Counted from the first letter of the stretch, positions 38,691 to 52,260 are shown. The stretch is DNA of 64,000 bases from Saccoglossus kowalevskii (GCF_000003605.2 NW_003150671.1:1-64000); one strand, 5' to 3'. Notes: generated by a model from the sequence alone, not told the origin. Made by a program: numbers and translations.

Positions 38691-40200
38691 GAATACTTTG
38701 TAGTATGCACGAATACTGTACGGAAGTAATAACCGTCGTGTAGTGGAGTGAATACATTGTAGTATGCACGAATACTGTACGGAAGTAATAACCGTCGTGT
38801 AATGGAGTGAATACTTTGTAGTATACACGAATACTGTACTGAAGTAATAACCGTCGTGTAGTGGAGTGAATACTTTGTAGTATGCACGAATACTGTACGG
38901 AAGTAATAACCGTCGTGTAGTGGAGTGAATACTTTGTAGTATGCACGAATACTGTACGGAAGTAATAACCGTCGTGTAGTGGAGTGAATACTTTGTAGTA
39001 TGCACGAATACTGTACGGAAGTAATAACCGTCGTGTAGTGGAGTGAATACTTTGTAGTATGCACGAATACTGTACGGAAGTAATAACCGTCGTGTAGTGA
39101 AGTGAATACTTTGTAGTATACACGAATACTGTACGGAAGTAATAACCGTCGTGTAGTGAAGTGAATACTTTGTAGTATGCACGAATACTGTACGGAAGTA
39201 ATAACCGTCGTGTAGTGAAGTGAATACTTTGTAGTATGCACGAATACTGTACGGAAGTAATAACCGTCGTGTAGTGGAGTGAATACTTTGTAGTATGCAC
39301 GAATACTGCACGGAAGTAATAACCGTCGTGTAGGGGAGTGAATACTTTGTAGTATGCACGAATACTGTACGGAAGTAATAACCGTCGTGTAGTGAAGTGA
39401 ATACTTTGTAGTATACACGAATACTGTACGGAAGTAATAACCGTCGTGTAGTGGAGTGAATACTTTGTAGTATGCACGAATACTGTACGGAAGTAATAAC
39501 CGTCGTGTAGTGGAGTGAATACTTTGTAGTATGCACGAATACTGCACGGAAGTAATAACCGTCGTGTAGGGGAGTGAATACTTTGTAGTATGCACGAATA
39601 CTGTACGGAAGTAATAACCGTCGTGTAGTGAAGTGAATACTTTGTAGTATACACGAATACTGTACGGAAGTAATAACCGTCGTGTAGTGGAGTGAATACT
39701 TTGTAGTATGCACGAATACTGTACGGAAGTAATAACCGTCGTGTAGTGGAGTGAATACTTTGTGGTATGCACGAATACTGTACGGAAGTAATAACCGTCG
39801 TGTAGTGGAGTGAATACTTTGTAGTATGCACGAATACTGTACGGAAGTAATAACCGTCGTGTAGTGAAGTGAATACTTTGTAGTATACACGAATACTGTA
39901 CGGAAGTAATAACCGTCGTGTAGTGAAGTGAATACTTTGTAGTATGCACGAATACTGTACGGAAGTAATAACCGTCGTGTAGTGAAGTGAATACTTTGTA
40001 GTATGCACGAATACTGTACGGAAGTAATAACCGTCGTGTAGTGGAGTGAATACTTTGTAGTATGCACGAATACTGTACGGAAGTAATAACCGTCGTGTAG
40101 TGGAGTGAATACTTTGTAGTATGCACGAATACTGTACGGAAGTAATGACCGTCGTGTAGTGGAGTGAATACTTTGTAGTATGCACGAATACTGTACAGAA
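38691..40200. repeat. Longest homogeneous class A block, about 25 monomers
   Basis: Almost every monomer is TACGG/TAATAACC. Internal duplications show as repeated rare variants: CTGCACGGAAG next to GTAGGGGAG occurs near 39308-39330 and again 236 bases (four monomers) later. GTATACACG monomers alternate with GTATGCACG. Exits through TACGGAAGTAATGACC near 40137. Confidence 0.8.
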
Positions 40201-40810
40201 GTAATAACCGTCGTGTAGTGGAGTGAATACTTTGTAGTATGCACGAACACTGTACAGAAGTAATGACCGTCGTGTAGTGGAGTGAATACTTTGTAGTATG
40301 CACGAATACTGTACAGAAGTAATGACCGTCATGTAGTGGAGTGAATACTTTGTAGTATGCACGAATACTGTACAGAATTAATGACCGTCGTGTAGTGGAG
40401 TGAATACTTTGTAGTATGCACGAATACTGTACAGAAGTAATGACCGTCGTGCAGTGGAGTGAATACTTTGTAGTATGCACGAATACTGTACAGAAGTAAT
40501 AACCGTTGTGTAGTGGAGTGAATACTTTGTAGTATGCACGAACACTGTACAGAAGTAATGACCGTCGTGTAGTGGAGTGAATACTTTGTAGTATGCACGA
40601 ATACTGTACAGAAGTAATGACCGTCGTGTAGTGGAGTGAATACTTTGTAGTATGCACGAATACTGTACGGAAGTAATAACCGTCGTGTAGTGGAGTGAAT
40701 ACTTTGTAGTATGCACGAATACTGTACGGAAGTAATAACCGTCGTGTAGTGGAGTGAATACTTTGTAGTATGCACAAATACTGTACAGAAGTAATAACCG
40801 TCGTGTAGTG
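40201..40810. repeat. Class E block with class A monomers
   Basis: GAACACTG, GTCATG, GAATTAATG, GTGCAGTGG, ACCGTTGTG, GAACACTG, then two class A monomers near 40670-40740, leading into class D. Confidence 0.6.
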
Positions 40811-41320
40811 GAGTGAATACTTTGTATTATACACGAATACTGTGCAGAAGTAATGACCGTCGTGTAGTGAAGTGAATACTTTGTAGTATGCAAGAATACT
40901 GTACAGAAGTAATGACCGTCGTGTAGTGGAGTGAATACTTTGTAGTATCCACGAATACTGCACGGAAGTAATGACCGTCGTGTAGTGGAGTGAATACTTT
41001 GTAGTATGCACGAATACTGTACGAAAGTAATGACCGTCATGTAGTGGAATGAATACTTTGTAGTATGCACAAATACTGTACAGAAGTAATAACCGTCGTG
41101 TAGTGGAGTGAATACTTTGTAGTATGCACGAATACCGTACGGAAGTAATGACCGTCGTGTAGTGGAGTGAATACTTTGTAGTATGCATGAATACTGTACA
41201 GAAGTAATGACGGTCGTGTAGTGGAGTGAATACTTTGTAGTATGCACGAACACTGTACAGAAGTAATGACCGTTGTGCAGTGGAGTGAATAATTTGTAGT
41301 ATGCACACATACTGTAAAGA
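40811..41320. repeat. Class D block 5
   Basis: GTATTATACACG/GTGCAG, GCAAGAAT, TATCCAC (40946), CGAAAGTAATG, ATACCGTACGG, GACGGTCG, GTTGTGCAG, AATAATTTGTAG with CTGTAAAGAAG. It ends without the TAATTACC junction. The CTGTAAAG variant recurs in the D blocks at 48.7 and 57.4 kb. Confidence 0.7.
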
Positions 41321-41640
41321 AGTAATGACCGTCGTGTAGTGGAGTGAATACTTTGTAGTATGTACGAATACTGTGCAGAAGTAATGACCGTCATGTAGTG
41401 GAGTGAATACTTTGTAGTATGCACGGATACTGTACAGAAGTAATGACCGTCGTGCAGTGGAGTGAATACTTTGTAGTATGCACGAATACTGTACAGAAGT
41501 AATGGCCGTCGTGCAGTGGAGTGAATACTTTGTAGTATGCACGAATACTGTACAGAAGTAATAACCGTCGTGTAGTGGAGTGAATACTTTGTAGTATGCA
41601 CAAATACTGTACAGAAGTAATAACCGTCGTGTAGTGGAGT
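41321..41640. repeat. Class E block
   Basis: GTATGTACG with GTGCAGAAG, GCACGGATAC, GTGCAGTGG, GTAATGGCCG, TAATAACC twice. This exact run recurs 2,360 bp (40 monomers) downstream. Confidence 0.7.
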
Positions 41641-42110
41641 GAATACTTTGTAGTATCCACGAATACTGCACGGAAGTAATGACCGTCGTGTAGTGGAGTG
41701 AATACTTTGTAGTATGCACGAATACTGTACGAAAGTAATGACCGTCATGTAGTGGAATGAATACTTTGTAGTATGCACAAATACTGTACAGAAGTAATAA
41801 CCGTCGTGTAGTGGAGTGAATACTTTGTAGTATGCACGAATACCGTACGGAAGTAATGACCGTCGTGTAGTGGAGTGAATACTTTGTAGTATGCATGAAT
41901 ACTGTACAGAAGTAATGACGGTCGTGTAGTGGAGTGAATGTTTTGTAGTATGCACGAACACTGTACAGAAGTAATGACCGTTGTGCAGTGGAGTGAATAA
42001 TTTGTAGTATGCACACATACTGTACAGAAGTAATGACCGTCGTGTAGTGGAGTGAATACTTTGTAGAATGCACAAATACTGTACAGAAGTAATTACCGTC
42101 ATGTAGTGAA
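41641..42110. repeat. Class D block 6
   Basis: TATCCAC at 41654, exactly 708 bp (12 monomers) after the previous one. Full series to the TAATTACC junction at 42090. GTGAATGTTTTG near 41936 is private. Confidence 0.7.
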
Positions 42111-43500
42111 GTGAATACTTTGTAGTATGCACGAATACTGTACGGAAGTAATAACCGTCGTGTAGTGGAGTGAATACTTTGTAGTATGCACGAATACTGT
42201 ACGGAAGTAATAACCGTCGTGTAATGGAGTGAATACTTTGTAGTATGCATGAATACTGTACGGAAGTAATAACCGTCGTGTAGTGGAGTGAATACTTTGT
42301 AGTATGCACGAATAGTGTACGGAAGTAATAACCGTCGTGTAGTGGGGTGAATACTTTGTAGTATGCACGAATACTGTACGGAAGTAATAACCGTCGTGTA
42401 GTGGAGTGAATACTTTGTAGTATGCACGAATACTGTACGGAAGTAATAACCGTCGTGTAGTGGAGTGAATACTTTGTAGTATGCACGAATACTGTACGGA
42501 AGTAATAACCGTCGTGTAGTGAAGTGAATACTTTGTAGTATACACGAATACTGTACGGAAGTAATAACCGTCGTGTAGTGGAGTGAATACTTTGTAGTAT
42601 GCACGAACACTGTACAGAAGTAATGACCGTCGTGTAGTGGAGTGAATACTTTGTAGTATGCACGAATACTGTACAGAAGTAATGACCGTCATGTAATGGA
42701 GTGAGTACTTTGTAGAATGCACAAATACTGTACAGAAGTAATTACCGTCATGTAGTGAAGTGAATACTTTGTAGTATGCACGAATACTGTACGGAAGTAA
42801 TAACCGTCGTGTAGTGGAGTGAATACTTTGTAGTATGCACGAATACTGTACGGAAGTAATAACCGTCGTGTAATGGAGTGAATACTTTGTAGTATGCATG
42901 AATACTGTACGGAAGTAATAACCGTCGTGTAGTGGAGTGAATACTTTGTAGTATGCACGAATACTGTACGGAAGTAATAACCGTCGTGTAGTGGGGTGAA
43001 TACTTTGTAGTATGCACGAATACTGTACGGAAGTAATAACCGTCGTGTAGTGGAGTGAATACTTTGTAGTATGCACGAATACTGTACGGAAGTAATAACC
43101 GTCGTGTAGTGGAGTGAATACTTTGTAGTATGCACGAATACTGTACGGAAGTAATAACCGTCGTGTAGTGAAGTGAATACTTTGTAGTATACACGAATAC
43201 TGTACGGAAGTAATAACCGTCGTGTAGTGAAGTGAATACTTTGTAGTATGCACGAATACTGTACGGAAGTAATAACCGTCGTGTAGTGAAGTGAATACTT
43301 TGTAGTATGCACGAATACTGTACGGAAGTAATAACCGTCGTGTAGTGGAGTGAATACTTTGTAGTATGCACGAATACTGTACGGAAGTAATAACCGTCGT
43401 GTAGTGGAGTGAATACTTTGTAGTATGCACGAATACTGTACGGAAGTAATGACCGTCGTGTAGTGGAGTGAATACTTTGTAGTATGCACGAATACTGTAC
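42111..43500. repeat. Class A block interrupted by one class E segment
   Basis: Class A to about 42590, class E with GTAATGGAGTGAGTAC and a junction monomer (TAATTACC at 42739), then class A again. The two class A parts begin with the same ordered variants (GTAATGG, GCATGAAT, GTGGGG), showing they are copies of one unit with an 11-monomer spacing. Confidence 0.7.
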
Positions 43501-43985
43501 AGAAGTAATAACCGTCGTGTAGTGGAGTGAATACTTGGTAGTATGCACGAACACTGTACAGAAGTAATGACCGTCGTGTAGTGGAGTGAATACTTTGTAG
43601 TATGCACGAATACTGTACAGAAGTAATGACCGTCATGTAGTGGAGTGAATACTTTGTAGTATGCACGAATACTGTACAGAATTAATGACCGTCGTGTAGT
43701 GGAGTTAATACTTTGTAGTATGTACGAATACTGTGCAGAAGTAATGACCGTCATGTAGTGGAGTGAATACTTTGTAGTATGCACGGATACTGTACAGAAG
43801 TAATGACCGTCGTGCAGTGGAGTGAATACTTTGTAGTATGCACGAATACTGTACAGAAGTAATGGCCGTCGTGCAGTGGAGTGAATACTTTGTAGTATGC
43901 ACGAATACTGTACAGAAGTAATAACCGTCGTGTAGTGGAGTGAATACTTTGTAGTATGCACAAATACTGTACAGAAGTAATAACC
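43501..43985. repeat. Class E block
   Basis: Starts with the rare TACTTGGTAG (43532), then GAACACTG, GTCATG, GAATTAATG, GTTAATAC, GTATGTACG/GTGCAG, GCACGGATAC, GTGCAGTGG, GTAATGGCCG. The TACTTGGTAG monomer and its followers recur exactly 1,003 bp later. Confidence 0.7.
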
Positions 43986-44475
43986 GTCGTGTAGTGGAGT
44001 GAATACTTTGTAGTATCCACGAATACTGCACGGAAGTAATGACCGTCGTGTAGTGGAGTGAATACTTTGTAGTATGCACGAATACTGTACGAAAGTAATG
44101 ACCGTCATGTAGTGGAATGAATACTTTGTAGTATGCACAAATACTGTACAGAAGTAATAACCGTCGTGTAGTGGAGTGAATACTTTGTAGTATGCACGAA
44201 TACCGTACGGAAGTAATGACCGTCGTGTAGTGGAGTGAATACTTTGTAGTATGCATGAATACTGTACAGAAGTAATGACGGTCGTGTAGTGGAGTGAATG
44301 CTTTGTAGTATGCACGAACACTGTACAGAAGTAATGACCGTTGTGCAGTGGAGTGAATAATTTGTAGTATGCACACATACTGTACAGAAGTAATGACCGT
44401 CGTGTAGTGGAGTGAATACTTTGTAGAATGCACAAATACTGTACAGAAGTAATTACCGTCATGTAGTGAAGTGAA
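43986..44475. repeat. Class D block 7
   Basis: TATCCAC at 44014; full series to TAATTACC at 44450. GTGAATGCTTTG near 44300 matches block 4. Confidence 0.7.
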
Positions 44476-46260
44476 TACTTTGTAGTATGCACGAATACTG
44501 TACGGAAGTAATAACCGTCGTGTAGTGGAGTGAATACTTGGTAGTATGCACGAACACTGTACAGAAGTAATGACCGTCGTGTAGTGGAGTGAATACTTTG
44601 TAGTATGCACGAATACTGTACAGAAGTAATGACCGTCATGTAGTGGAGTGAATACTTTGTAGTATGCACGAATACTGTACAGAATTAATGACCGTCGAGT
44701 AGTGGAGTTAATACTTTGTAGTATGTACGAATACTGTGCAGAAGTAAAGACCGTCATGTAGTGGAGTGAATACTTTGTAGTATGCACGAATACTGTACGG
44801 AAGTAATAACCGTCGTGTAGTGGGGTGAATACTTTGTAGTATGCACGAATACTGTACGGAAGTAATAACCGTCGTGTAGTGGAGTGAATACTTTGTAGTA
44901 TGCACGAATACTGTACGGAAGTAATAACCGTCGTGTAGTGGAGTGAATACTTTGTAGTATGCACGAATACTGTACGGAAGTAATAACCGTCGTGTAGTGA
45001 AGTGAATACTTTGTAGTATACACGAATACTGTACGGAAGTAATAACCGTCGTGTAGTGGAGTGAATACTTTGTAGTATGCACGAACACTGTACAGAAGTA
45101 ATGACCGTCGTGTAGTGGAGTGAATACTTTGTAGTATGCACGAATACTGTACAGAAGTAATGACCGTCATGTAGTGGAGTGAGTACTTTGTAGAATGCAC
45201 AAATACTGTACAGAAGTAATTACCGTCATGTAGTGAAGTGAATACTTTGTAGTATGCACGAATACTGTACGGAAGTAATAACCGTCGTGTAGTGGAGTGA
45301 ATACTTTGTAGTATGCACGAATACTGTACGGAAGTAATAACCGTCGTGTAATGGAGTGAATACTTTGTAGTATACACGAATACTGTACGGAAGTAATAAC
45401 CGTCGTGTAGTGGAGTGAATACTTTGTAGTATGCACGAATACTGTACGGAAGTAATAACCGTCGTGTAGTGGAGTGAATACTTTGTAGTATGCACGAATA
45501 CTGTACGGAAGTAATAACCGTCGTGTAGTGGAGTGAATACTTTGTAGTATGCACGAATACTGTACGGAAGTAATAACCGTCGTGTAGTGGAGTGAATACT
45601 TTGTAGTATGCACGAATACTGTACGGAAGTAATAACCGTCGTGTAGTGGAGTGAATACTTTGTAGTATGCACGAATACTGTACGGAAGTAATAACCGTCG
45701 TGTAGTGGAGTGAATACTTTGTAGTATGCACGAATACTGTACGGAAGTAATAACCGTCGTGTAGTGGAGTGAATACTTTGTAGTATGCACGAATACTGTA
45801 CGGAAGTAATAACCGTCGTGTAGTGGAGTGAATACTTTGTAGTATGCACGAATACTGTACGGAAGTAATAACCGTCGTGTAGTGGAGTGAATACTTTGTA
45901 GTATGCACGAATACTGTACAGAAGTAATGACCGTCGTGTAGTGAAGTGAATACTTTGTAGTATGCACGAATACTGTACAGAAGTAATGACCGTCGTGTAG
46001 TGAAGTGAATACTTTGTAGTATGCACGAATACTGTACGGAAGTAATAACCGTCGTGTAGTAAAGTGAATACTTTGTAGTATACACGAATACTGTACGGAA
46101 GTATTAACCGTCGTGTAGTGAAGTGAATACTTTGTAGTATGCACGAATACTGTACGGAAGTAATAACCGTCGTGTAGTAAAGTGAATACTTTGTAGTATA
46201 CACGAATACTGTACGGAAGTAATAACCGTCGTGTAGTGGAGTGAATACTTTGTAGTATGC
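44476..46260. repeat. Class A block with class E segments
   Basis: One class A monomer, then class E from TACTTGGTAG (44535) with GTCGAGTAG and GTAAAGACC variants, class A from about 44790, a short class E with junction monomer (TAATTACC at 45217), then about 17 very uniform class A monomers. Near the end come two CAGAAGTAATGACC-GTGAAG monomers, GTAGTAAAG and GTATTAACC (46101), a series also seen at 52.0-52.1 kb. Confidence 0.7.
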
Positions 46261-48720
46261 ACGAACACTGTACAGAAGTAATGACCGTCGTGTAGTGGAG
46301 TGAATACTTTGTAGTATGCACGAATACTGTACAGAAGTAATGACCGTCATGTAGTGGAGTGAGTACTTTGTAGTATGCACGAATACTGTACAGAATTAAT
46401 GACCGTCGTGTAGTGGAGTTAATACTTTGTAGTATGCACGAATACTGTGCAGAAGTAATGACCGTCATGTAGTGGAGTGAATACTTTGTAGTATGCACGG
46501 ATACTGTACAGAAGTAATGACCGTCGTGCAGTGGAGTGAATACTTTGTAGTATGCACGAATACTGTACGGAAGTAATAACCGTCGTGTAGTGGAGTGAAT
46601 ACTTTGTAGTATGCACGAACACTGTACAGAAGTAATGACCGTCGTGTAGTGGAGTGAATACTTTGTAGTATGCACGAATACTGTACAGAAGTAATGACCG
46701 TCATGTAGTGGAGTGAATACTTTGTAGTATGCACGAATACTGTACAGAAGTAATGACCGTCGTGTAGTGGAGTTAATACTTTGTAGTATGCACGAATACT
46801 GTGCAGAAGTAATGACCGTCATGTAGTGGAGTGAATACTTTGTAGTATGCACGAATACTGTACAGAAGTAATGACCGTCGTGCAGTGGAGTGAATACTTT
46901 GTAGTATGCACGAATACTGTACAGAAGTAATGACCGTCGTGCAGTGGAGTGAATACTTTGTAGTATGCACGAATACTGTACAGAAGTAATAACCGTCGTG
47001 TAGTGGAGTGAATACTTTGTAGTATGCACAAATACTGTACAGAAGTAATAACCGTCGTGTAGTGGAGTGAATACTTTGTAGTATGCACGAACACTGTACA
47101 GAAGTAATGACCGTCGTGTAGTGGAGTGAATACTTTGTAGTATGCACGAATACTGTACAGAAGTAATGACCGTCATGTAGTGGAGTGAGTACTTTGTAGT
47201 ATGCATGAATACTGTACAGAAGTAATGACCGTCGTGTAGTGGAGTGAATACTTTGTAGTATGCACACATAATGTACAGAAGTAATGACCGTCGTGTAGTG
47301 GAGTGAATACATTGTAGTGTGAACGAATACTGTACAGAAGTAATGACCGTCGTGTAGTGGAGTGAATACTTTGTTGTATGCACACATACTGTACAGAAGT
47401 AATGACCGAGGTGTAGTGGAGTGAATACTTTGTAGTATGCACAAATACTGTACAGAAGTAATGACCGTCGTGCAGTGGAGTGAATACTTTGTAGTATACA
47501 CGAATACAGTACAGAAGTAATGTCCGTCGTGTAGTGGAGTGAATACTTTGTAGTATACACGAATAATGTACAGAAGTAGTAACCATCGTGTAGTGGAATG
47601 AATACTTTTTAGTATGCACGAATACTGTACAGAAGTAATGACCGTCGTGTAGTGGAGTTAATACTTTGTAGTATGCACGAATACTGTGCAGAAGTAATGA
47701 CAGTCATGTAGTGGAGTGAATACTTTGTAGTATGCACGAATACTGTACAGAAGTAATGACCGTCGTGCAGTGGAGTGAATACTTTGTAGTATGCACGAAT
47801 ACTGTACAGAAGTAATGACCGTCGTGCAGTGGAGTGAATACTTTGTAGTATGCACGAACACTGTACAGAAGTAATGGCCGTCGTGTAGTGGAGTGAATAC
47901 TTTGTAGTATGCACGAATACTGTACAGAAGTAATGACCGTCATGTAGTGGAGTGAATACTTTGTAGTATGCACGAATACTGTACAGAAGTAATGACCGTC
48001 GTGTAGTGGAGTTAATACTTTGTAGTATGCACGAACACTGTACAGAAGTAATGACCGTCGTGTAGTGGAGTGAATACTTTGTAGTATGCACGAATACTGT
48101 ACAGAAGTAATGACCGTCATGTAGTGGAGTGAATACTTTGTAGTATGCACGAATACTGTACAGAAGTAATGACCGTCGTGTAGTGGAGTTAATACTTTGT
48201 AGTATGCACGAATACTGTGCAGAAGTAATGACCGTCATGTAGTGGAGTGAATACTTTGTAGTATGCACGAATACTGTACAGAAGTAATGACCGTCGTGCA
48301 GTGGAGTGAATACTTTGTAGTATGCACGAATACTGTACAGAAGTAATGACCGTCGTGCAGTGGAGTGAATACTTTGTAGTATGCACGAATACTGTACAGA
48401 AGTAATAACCGTCGTGTAGTGGAGTGAATACTTTGTAGTATGCACGAATACTGTACAGAAGTAATGACCATCGTGTAGTGGAGTGAATACTTTGTAGTAT
48501 GCACGAATACTGTGCAGAAGTAATGACCGTCGTGTAGTGGAGTGAATACTTTGTAGTATGCACGAATACTGTACGGAAGTAATAACCGTCGTGTAGTGGA
48601 GTGAATACTTTGTAGTATGCACGAATACTGCACGGAAGTAATAACCGTCGTGTAGTGGAGTGAATACTTTGTAGTATGCACAAATACTGTACAGAAGTAA
48701 TAACCGTCGTGTAGTGGAGT
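46261..48720. repeat. Class E block, about 2.5 kb, with class C insert
   Basis: Longest class E stretch: GAACACTG, GTCATG, GTGAGTAC, GAATTAATG, GTTAATAC, CTGTGCAG and GTGCAGTGG run through several times. A class C insert at about 47190-47620 has GCACACATAATG, TACATTGTAG, ACCGAGGTG, TGTCCG and AGTAGTAACCATCG. The ACCGAGGTG variant recurs only near 61510. Confidence 0.65.
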
Positions 48721-49230
48721 GAATACTTTGTAGTATACACGAATACTGTGCAGAAGTAATGACCGTCGTGTAGTGAAGTGAATACTTTGTAGTATGCAAG
48801 AATACTGTACAGAAGTAATGACCGTCGTGTAGTGGAGTGAATACTTTGTAGTATCCACGAATACTGCACGGAAGTAATGACCGTCGTGTAGTGGAGTGAA
48901 TACTTTGTAGTATGCACGAATACTGTACGAAAGTAATGACCGTCATGTAGTGGAATGAATACTTTGTAGTATGCACAAATACTGTACAGAAGTAATAACC
49001 GTCGTGTAGTGGAGTGAATACTTTGTAGTATGCACGAATACCGTACGGAAGTAATGACCGTCGTGTAGTGGAGTGAATACTTTGTAGTATGCATGAATAC
49101 TGTACAGAAGTAATGACGGTCGTGTAGTGGAGTGAATACTTTGTAGTATGCACGAACACTGTACAGAAGTAATGACCGTTGTGCAGTGGAGTGAATAATT
49201 TGTAGTATGCACACATACTGTAAAGAAGTA
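48721..49230. repeat. Class D block 8
   Basis: GTATACACG/GTGCAG, GCAAGAAT, TATCCAC (48852), full series, ending with CTGTAAAGAAG and then GTATGTACG, as in block 5. The TAATTACC junction is absent. Confidence 0.7.
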
Positions 49231-49790
49231 ATGACCGTCGTGTAGTGGAGTGAATACTTTGTAGTATGTACGAATACTGTGCAGAAGTAATGACCGTCAT
49301 GTAGTGGAGTGAATACTTTGTAGTATGCACGAATACTGTACAGAAGTAATGACCGTCGTGTAGTGGAGTTAATACTTTGTAGTATGCACGAATACTGTGC
49401 AGAAGTAATGACAGTCATGTAGTGGAGTGAATACTTTGTAGTATGCACGAATACTGTACAGTAGTAATGACCGTCGTGCAGTGGAGTGAATACTTTGTAG
49501 TATGCACGAATACTGTACAGAAGTAATGACCGTCGTGCAGTGGAGTGAATACTTTGTAGTATGCACGAACACTGTACAGAAGTAATGGCCGTCGTGTAGT
49601 GGAGTGAATACTTTGTAGTATGCACGAATACTGTACGGAAGTAATGACCGTCGTGTAGTGGAGTGAATACTTTGTAGTATGCACGAATACTGTACAGAAG
49701 TAATGACCGTCGTGTAGTGGAGTGAATACTTTGTAGTATGCACGAATACTGTACAGAAGTAATGACCGTCGTGTAGTGGAGTGAATACTT
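49231..49790. repeat. Class E block
   Basis: GTATGTACG/GTGCAG, GTCATG, GTTAATAC, GACAGTCATG, GTGCAGTGG twice, GAACACTG with GTAATGGCCG. GACAGTCATG and GTAATGGCCG also occur together at about 47700-47880, which suggests a duplication of roughly 29 monomers. Confidence 0.6.
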
Positions 49791-50550
49791 TGTAGAATGC
49801 ACAAATACTGTACAGAAGTAATCACCGTCGTGTAGTGGAGTGAATACTTTGTAGTATGCACGAATACTGTACAGAAGTAATGACCATCATGTAGTGGAGT
49901 TAATACTTTGTAGTATGCACAAATACTGTACAGAAGTAATAACCGTCGTGTAGTGGAGTGAATACTTTGTAGTATACACGAATACTGTGCAGAAGTAATG
50001 ACCGTCGTGTAGTGAAGTGAATACTTTGTAGTATGCAAGAATACTGTACAGAAGTAATGACCGTCGTGTAGTGGAGTGAATACTTTGTAGTATCCACGAA
50101 TACTGCACGGAAGTAATGACCGTCGTGTAGTGGAGTGAATACTTTGTAGTATGCACGAATACTGTACGAAAGTAATGACCGTCATGTAGTGGATTGAATA
50201 CTTTGTAGTATGCACAAATACTGTACAGAAGTAATAACCGTCGTGTAGTGGAGTGAATACTTTGTAGTATGCACGAATACCGTACGGAAGTAATGACCGT
50301 CGTGTAGTGGAGTGAGTACTTTGTAGTATGCATGAATACTGTACAGAAGTAATGACGGTCGTGTAGTGGAGTGAATACTTTGTAGTATGCACGAACACTG
50401 TACAGAAGTAATGACCGTTGTGCAGTGGAGTGAATAATTTGTAGTATGCACACATACTGTACAGAAGTAATGACCGTCGTGTAGTGGAGTGAATACTTTG
50501 TAGAATGCACAAATACTGTACAGAAGTAATTACCGTCATGTAGTGAAGTG
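49791..50550. repeat. Class D block 9, near-duplicate of block 1
   Basis: Begins with the rare AATCACCGTCG monomer (49820), then GACCATCATG, GTTAATAC, GTGCAG, GCAAGAAT, TATCCAC (50091), and on to TAATTACC (50527). It matches block 1 base for base over long stretches, including GTGAGTAC in the sixth position. Confidence 0.8.
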
Positions 50551-52260
50551 AATATTTTGTAGTATGCATGAATACTGTACGGAAGTAATAACCGTCGTGT
50601 AGTGGAGTGAATACTTTGTAGTATGCACGAATACTGTACGGAAGTAATAACCGTCGTGTAATGGAGTGAATACTTTGTAGTATGCACGAATACTGTACGG
50701 AAGTAATAACCGTCGTGTAGTGGAGTGAATACTTTGTAGTATGCTCGAATACTGTACGGAAGTAATAACCGTTGTGTAGTGGAGTGAATACTTTGTAGTA
50801 TGCACGAATACTGTACGGAAGTAATAACCGTCGTGTAGTGGAGTGAATACTTTGTAGTATGCACGAATACTGTACGGAAGTAATCACCGTCGTGTAGTGG
50901 AGTGAATACTTTGTAGTATGCACGAATACTGTACGGAAGTAATAACCGTCGTGTAGTGAAGTGAATACTTTGTAGTATACACGAATACTGTACGGAAGTA
51001 ATAACCGTCGTGTAGTGAAGTGAATACTTTGTAGTATGCACGAATACTGTACGGAAGTAATAACCGTCGTGTAGTGAAGTGAATACTTTGTAGTATGCAC
51101 GAATACTGTACGGAAGTAATAACCGTCGTGTAGTGGAGTGAATACTTTGTAGTATGCACGAATACTGTACGGAAGTAATAACCGTCGTGTAGTGGAGTGA
51201 ATACTTTGTAGTATGCACGAATACTGTACGGAAGTAATAACCGTCGTGTAGTGGAGTGAATACTTTGTAATATGCACAAATACTGTACGGAAGTAATAAC
51301 CGTCGTGTAGTGGAGTGAATACTTTGTAGTATGCACGAATACTGTACGGAAGTAATAACCGTCGTGTAGTGGAGTGAATACTTTGTAGTATGCACGAATA
51401 CTGTACGGAAGTAATAACCGTCGTGTAGGGGAGTGAATACTTTGTAGTATGCACAAATACTGTACGGAAGTAATAACCGTCGTGTAGTGAAGTGAATACT
51501 TTGTAGTATACACGAATACTGTACTGAAGTAATAACCGTCGTGTAGTAAAGTGAATACTTTGTAGTATACACGAATACTGTACGGAAGTATTAACCGTCG
51601 TGTAGTGAAGTGAATACTTTGTAGTATGCACGAATACTGTACGGAAGTAATAACCGTCGTGTAGTGAAGTGAATACTTTGTAGTATGCACGAATACTGTA
51701 CGGAAGTAATGACCGTCATGTAGTGGAGTGAATACTTTGTAGTATGCACGAATACTGTACGGAAGTAATAACCGTCGTGTAGTGGAGTGAATACTTTGTA
51801 GTATGCACGAATACTGTACGGAAGTAATAACCGTCGTGTAGTGGAGTGAATACTTTGTAGTATGCACGAATACTGTACGGAAGTAATAACCATCGTGTAG
51901 TGGAGTGAATACTTTGTAGTATGCACGAATACTGTACAGAAGTAATGACCGTCATGTAGTGAAGTGAATACTTTGTAGTATGCACGAATACTGTACAGAA
52001 GTAATGACCGTCGTGTAGTGAAGTGAATACTTTGTAGTATGCACGAATACTGTACGGAAGTAATAACCGTCGTGTAGTAAAGTGAATACTTTGTAGTATA
52101 CACGAATACTGTACGGAAGTATTAACCGTCGCGTAGTGAAGTGAATACTTTGTAGTATGCACGAATACTGTACGGAAGTAATAACCGTCGTGTAGTGAAG
52201 TGAATACTATGTAGTATGCACAAATACTGTACGTAAGTAATAACCGTCGTGTAGTGGAGT
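50551..52260. repeat. Class A block, about 29 monomers
   Basis: Uniform class A with rare markers GTAATATGC near 51269, GTAGGGGAG (51425), CTGTACTGAAG, GTAGTAAAG, GTATTAACC (51588 and 52119) and GTCGCGTAG. The 51.2-51.7 kb part matches the start of the window. The block ends with GTACGTAAG near 52230, whose counterpart at about 130 reads CTGTAAGTAAG. Confidence 0.75.

Noticed and set aside
38618-42610. Minus-strand ORF of 1,330 codons, and the many other 60-1,200-codon minus-strand ORFs
   Set aside because: All three frames are open and give the same cyclic 59-residue peptide (pieces such as YKVFTPLHDG and TTVITSVQYS). One-base indels merely move from one open frame to another. No known domain, no promoter or splice context, and a stop-free 59-mer is not improbable by chance.
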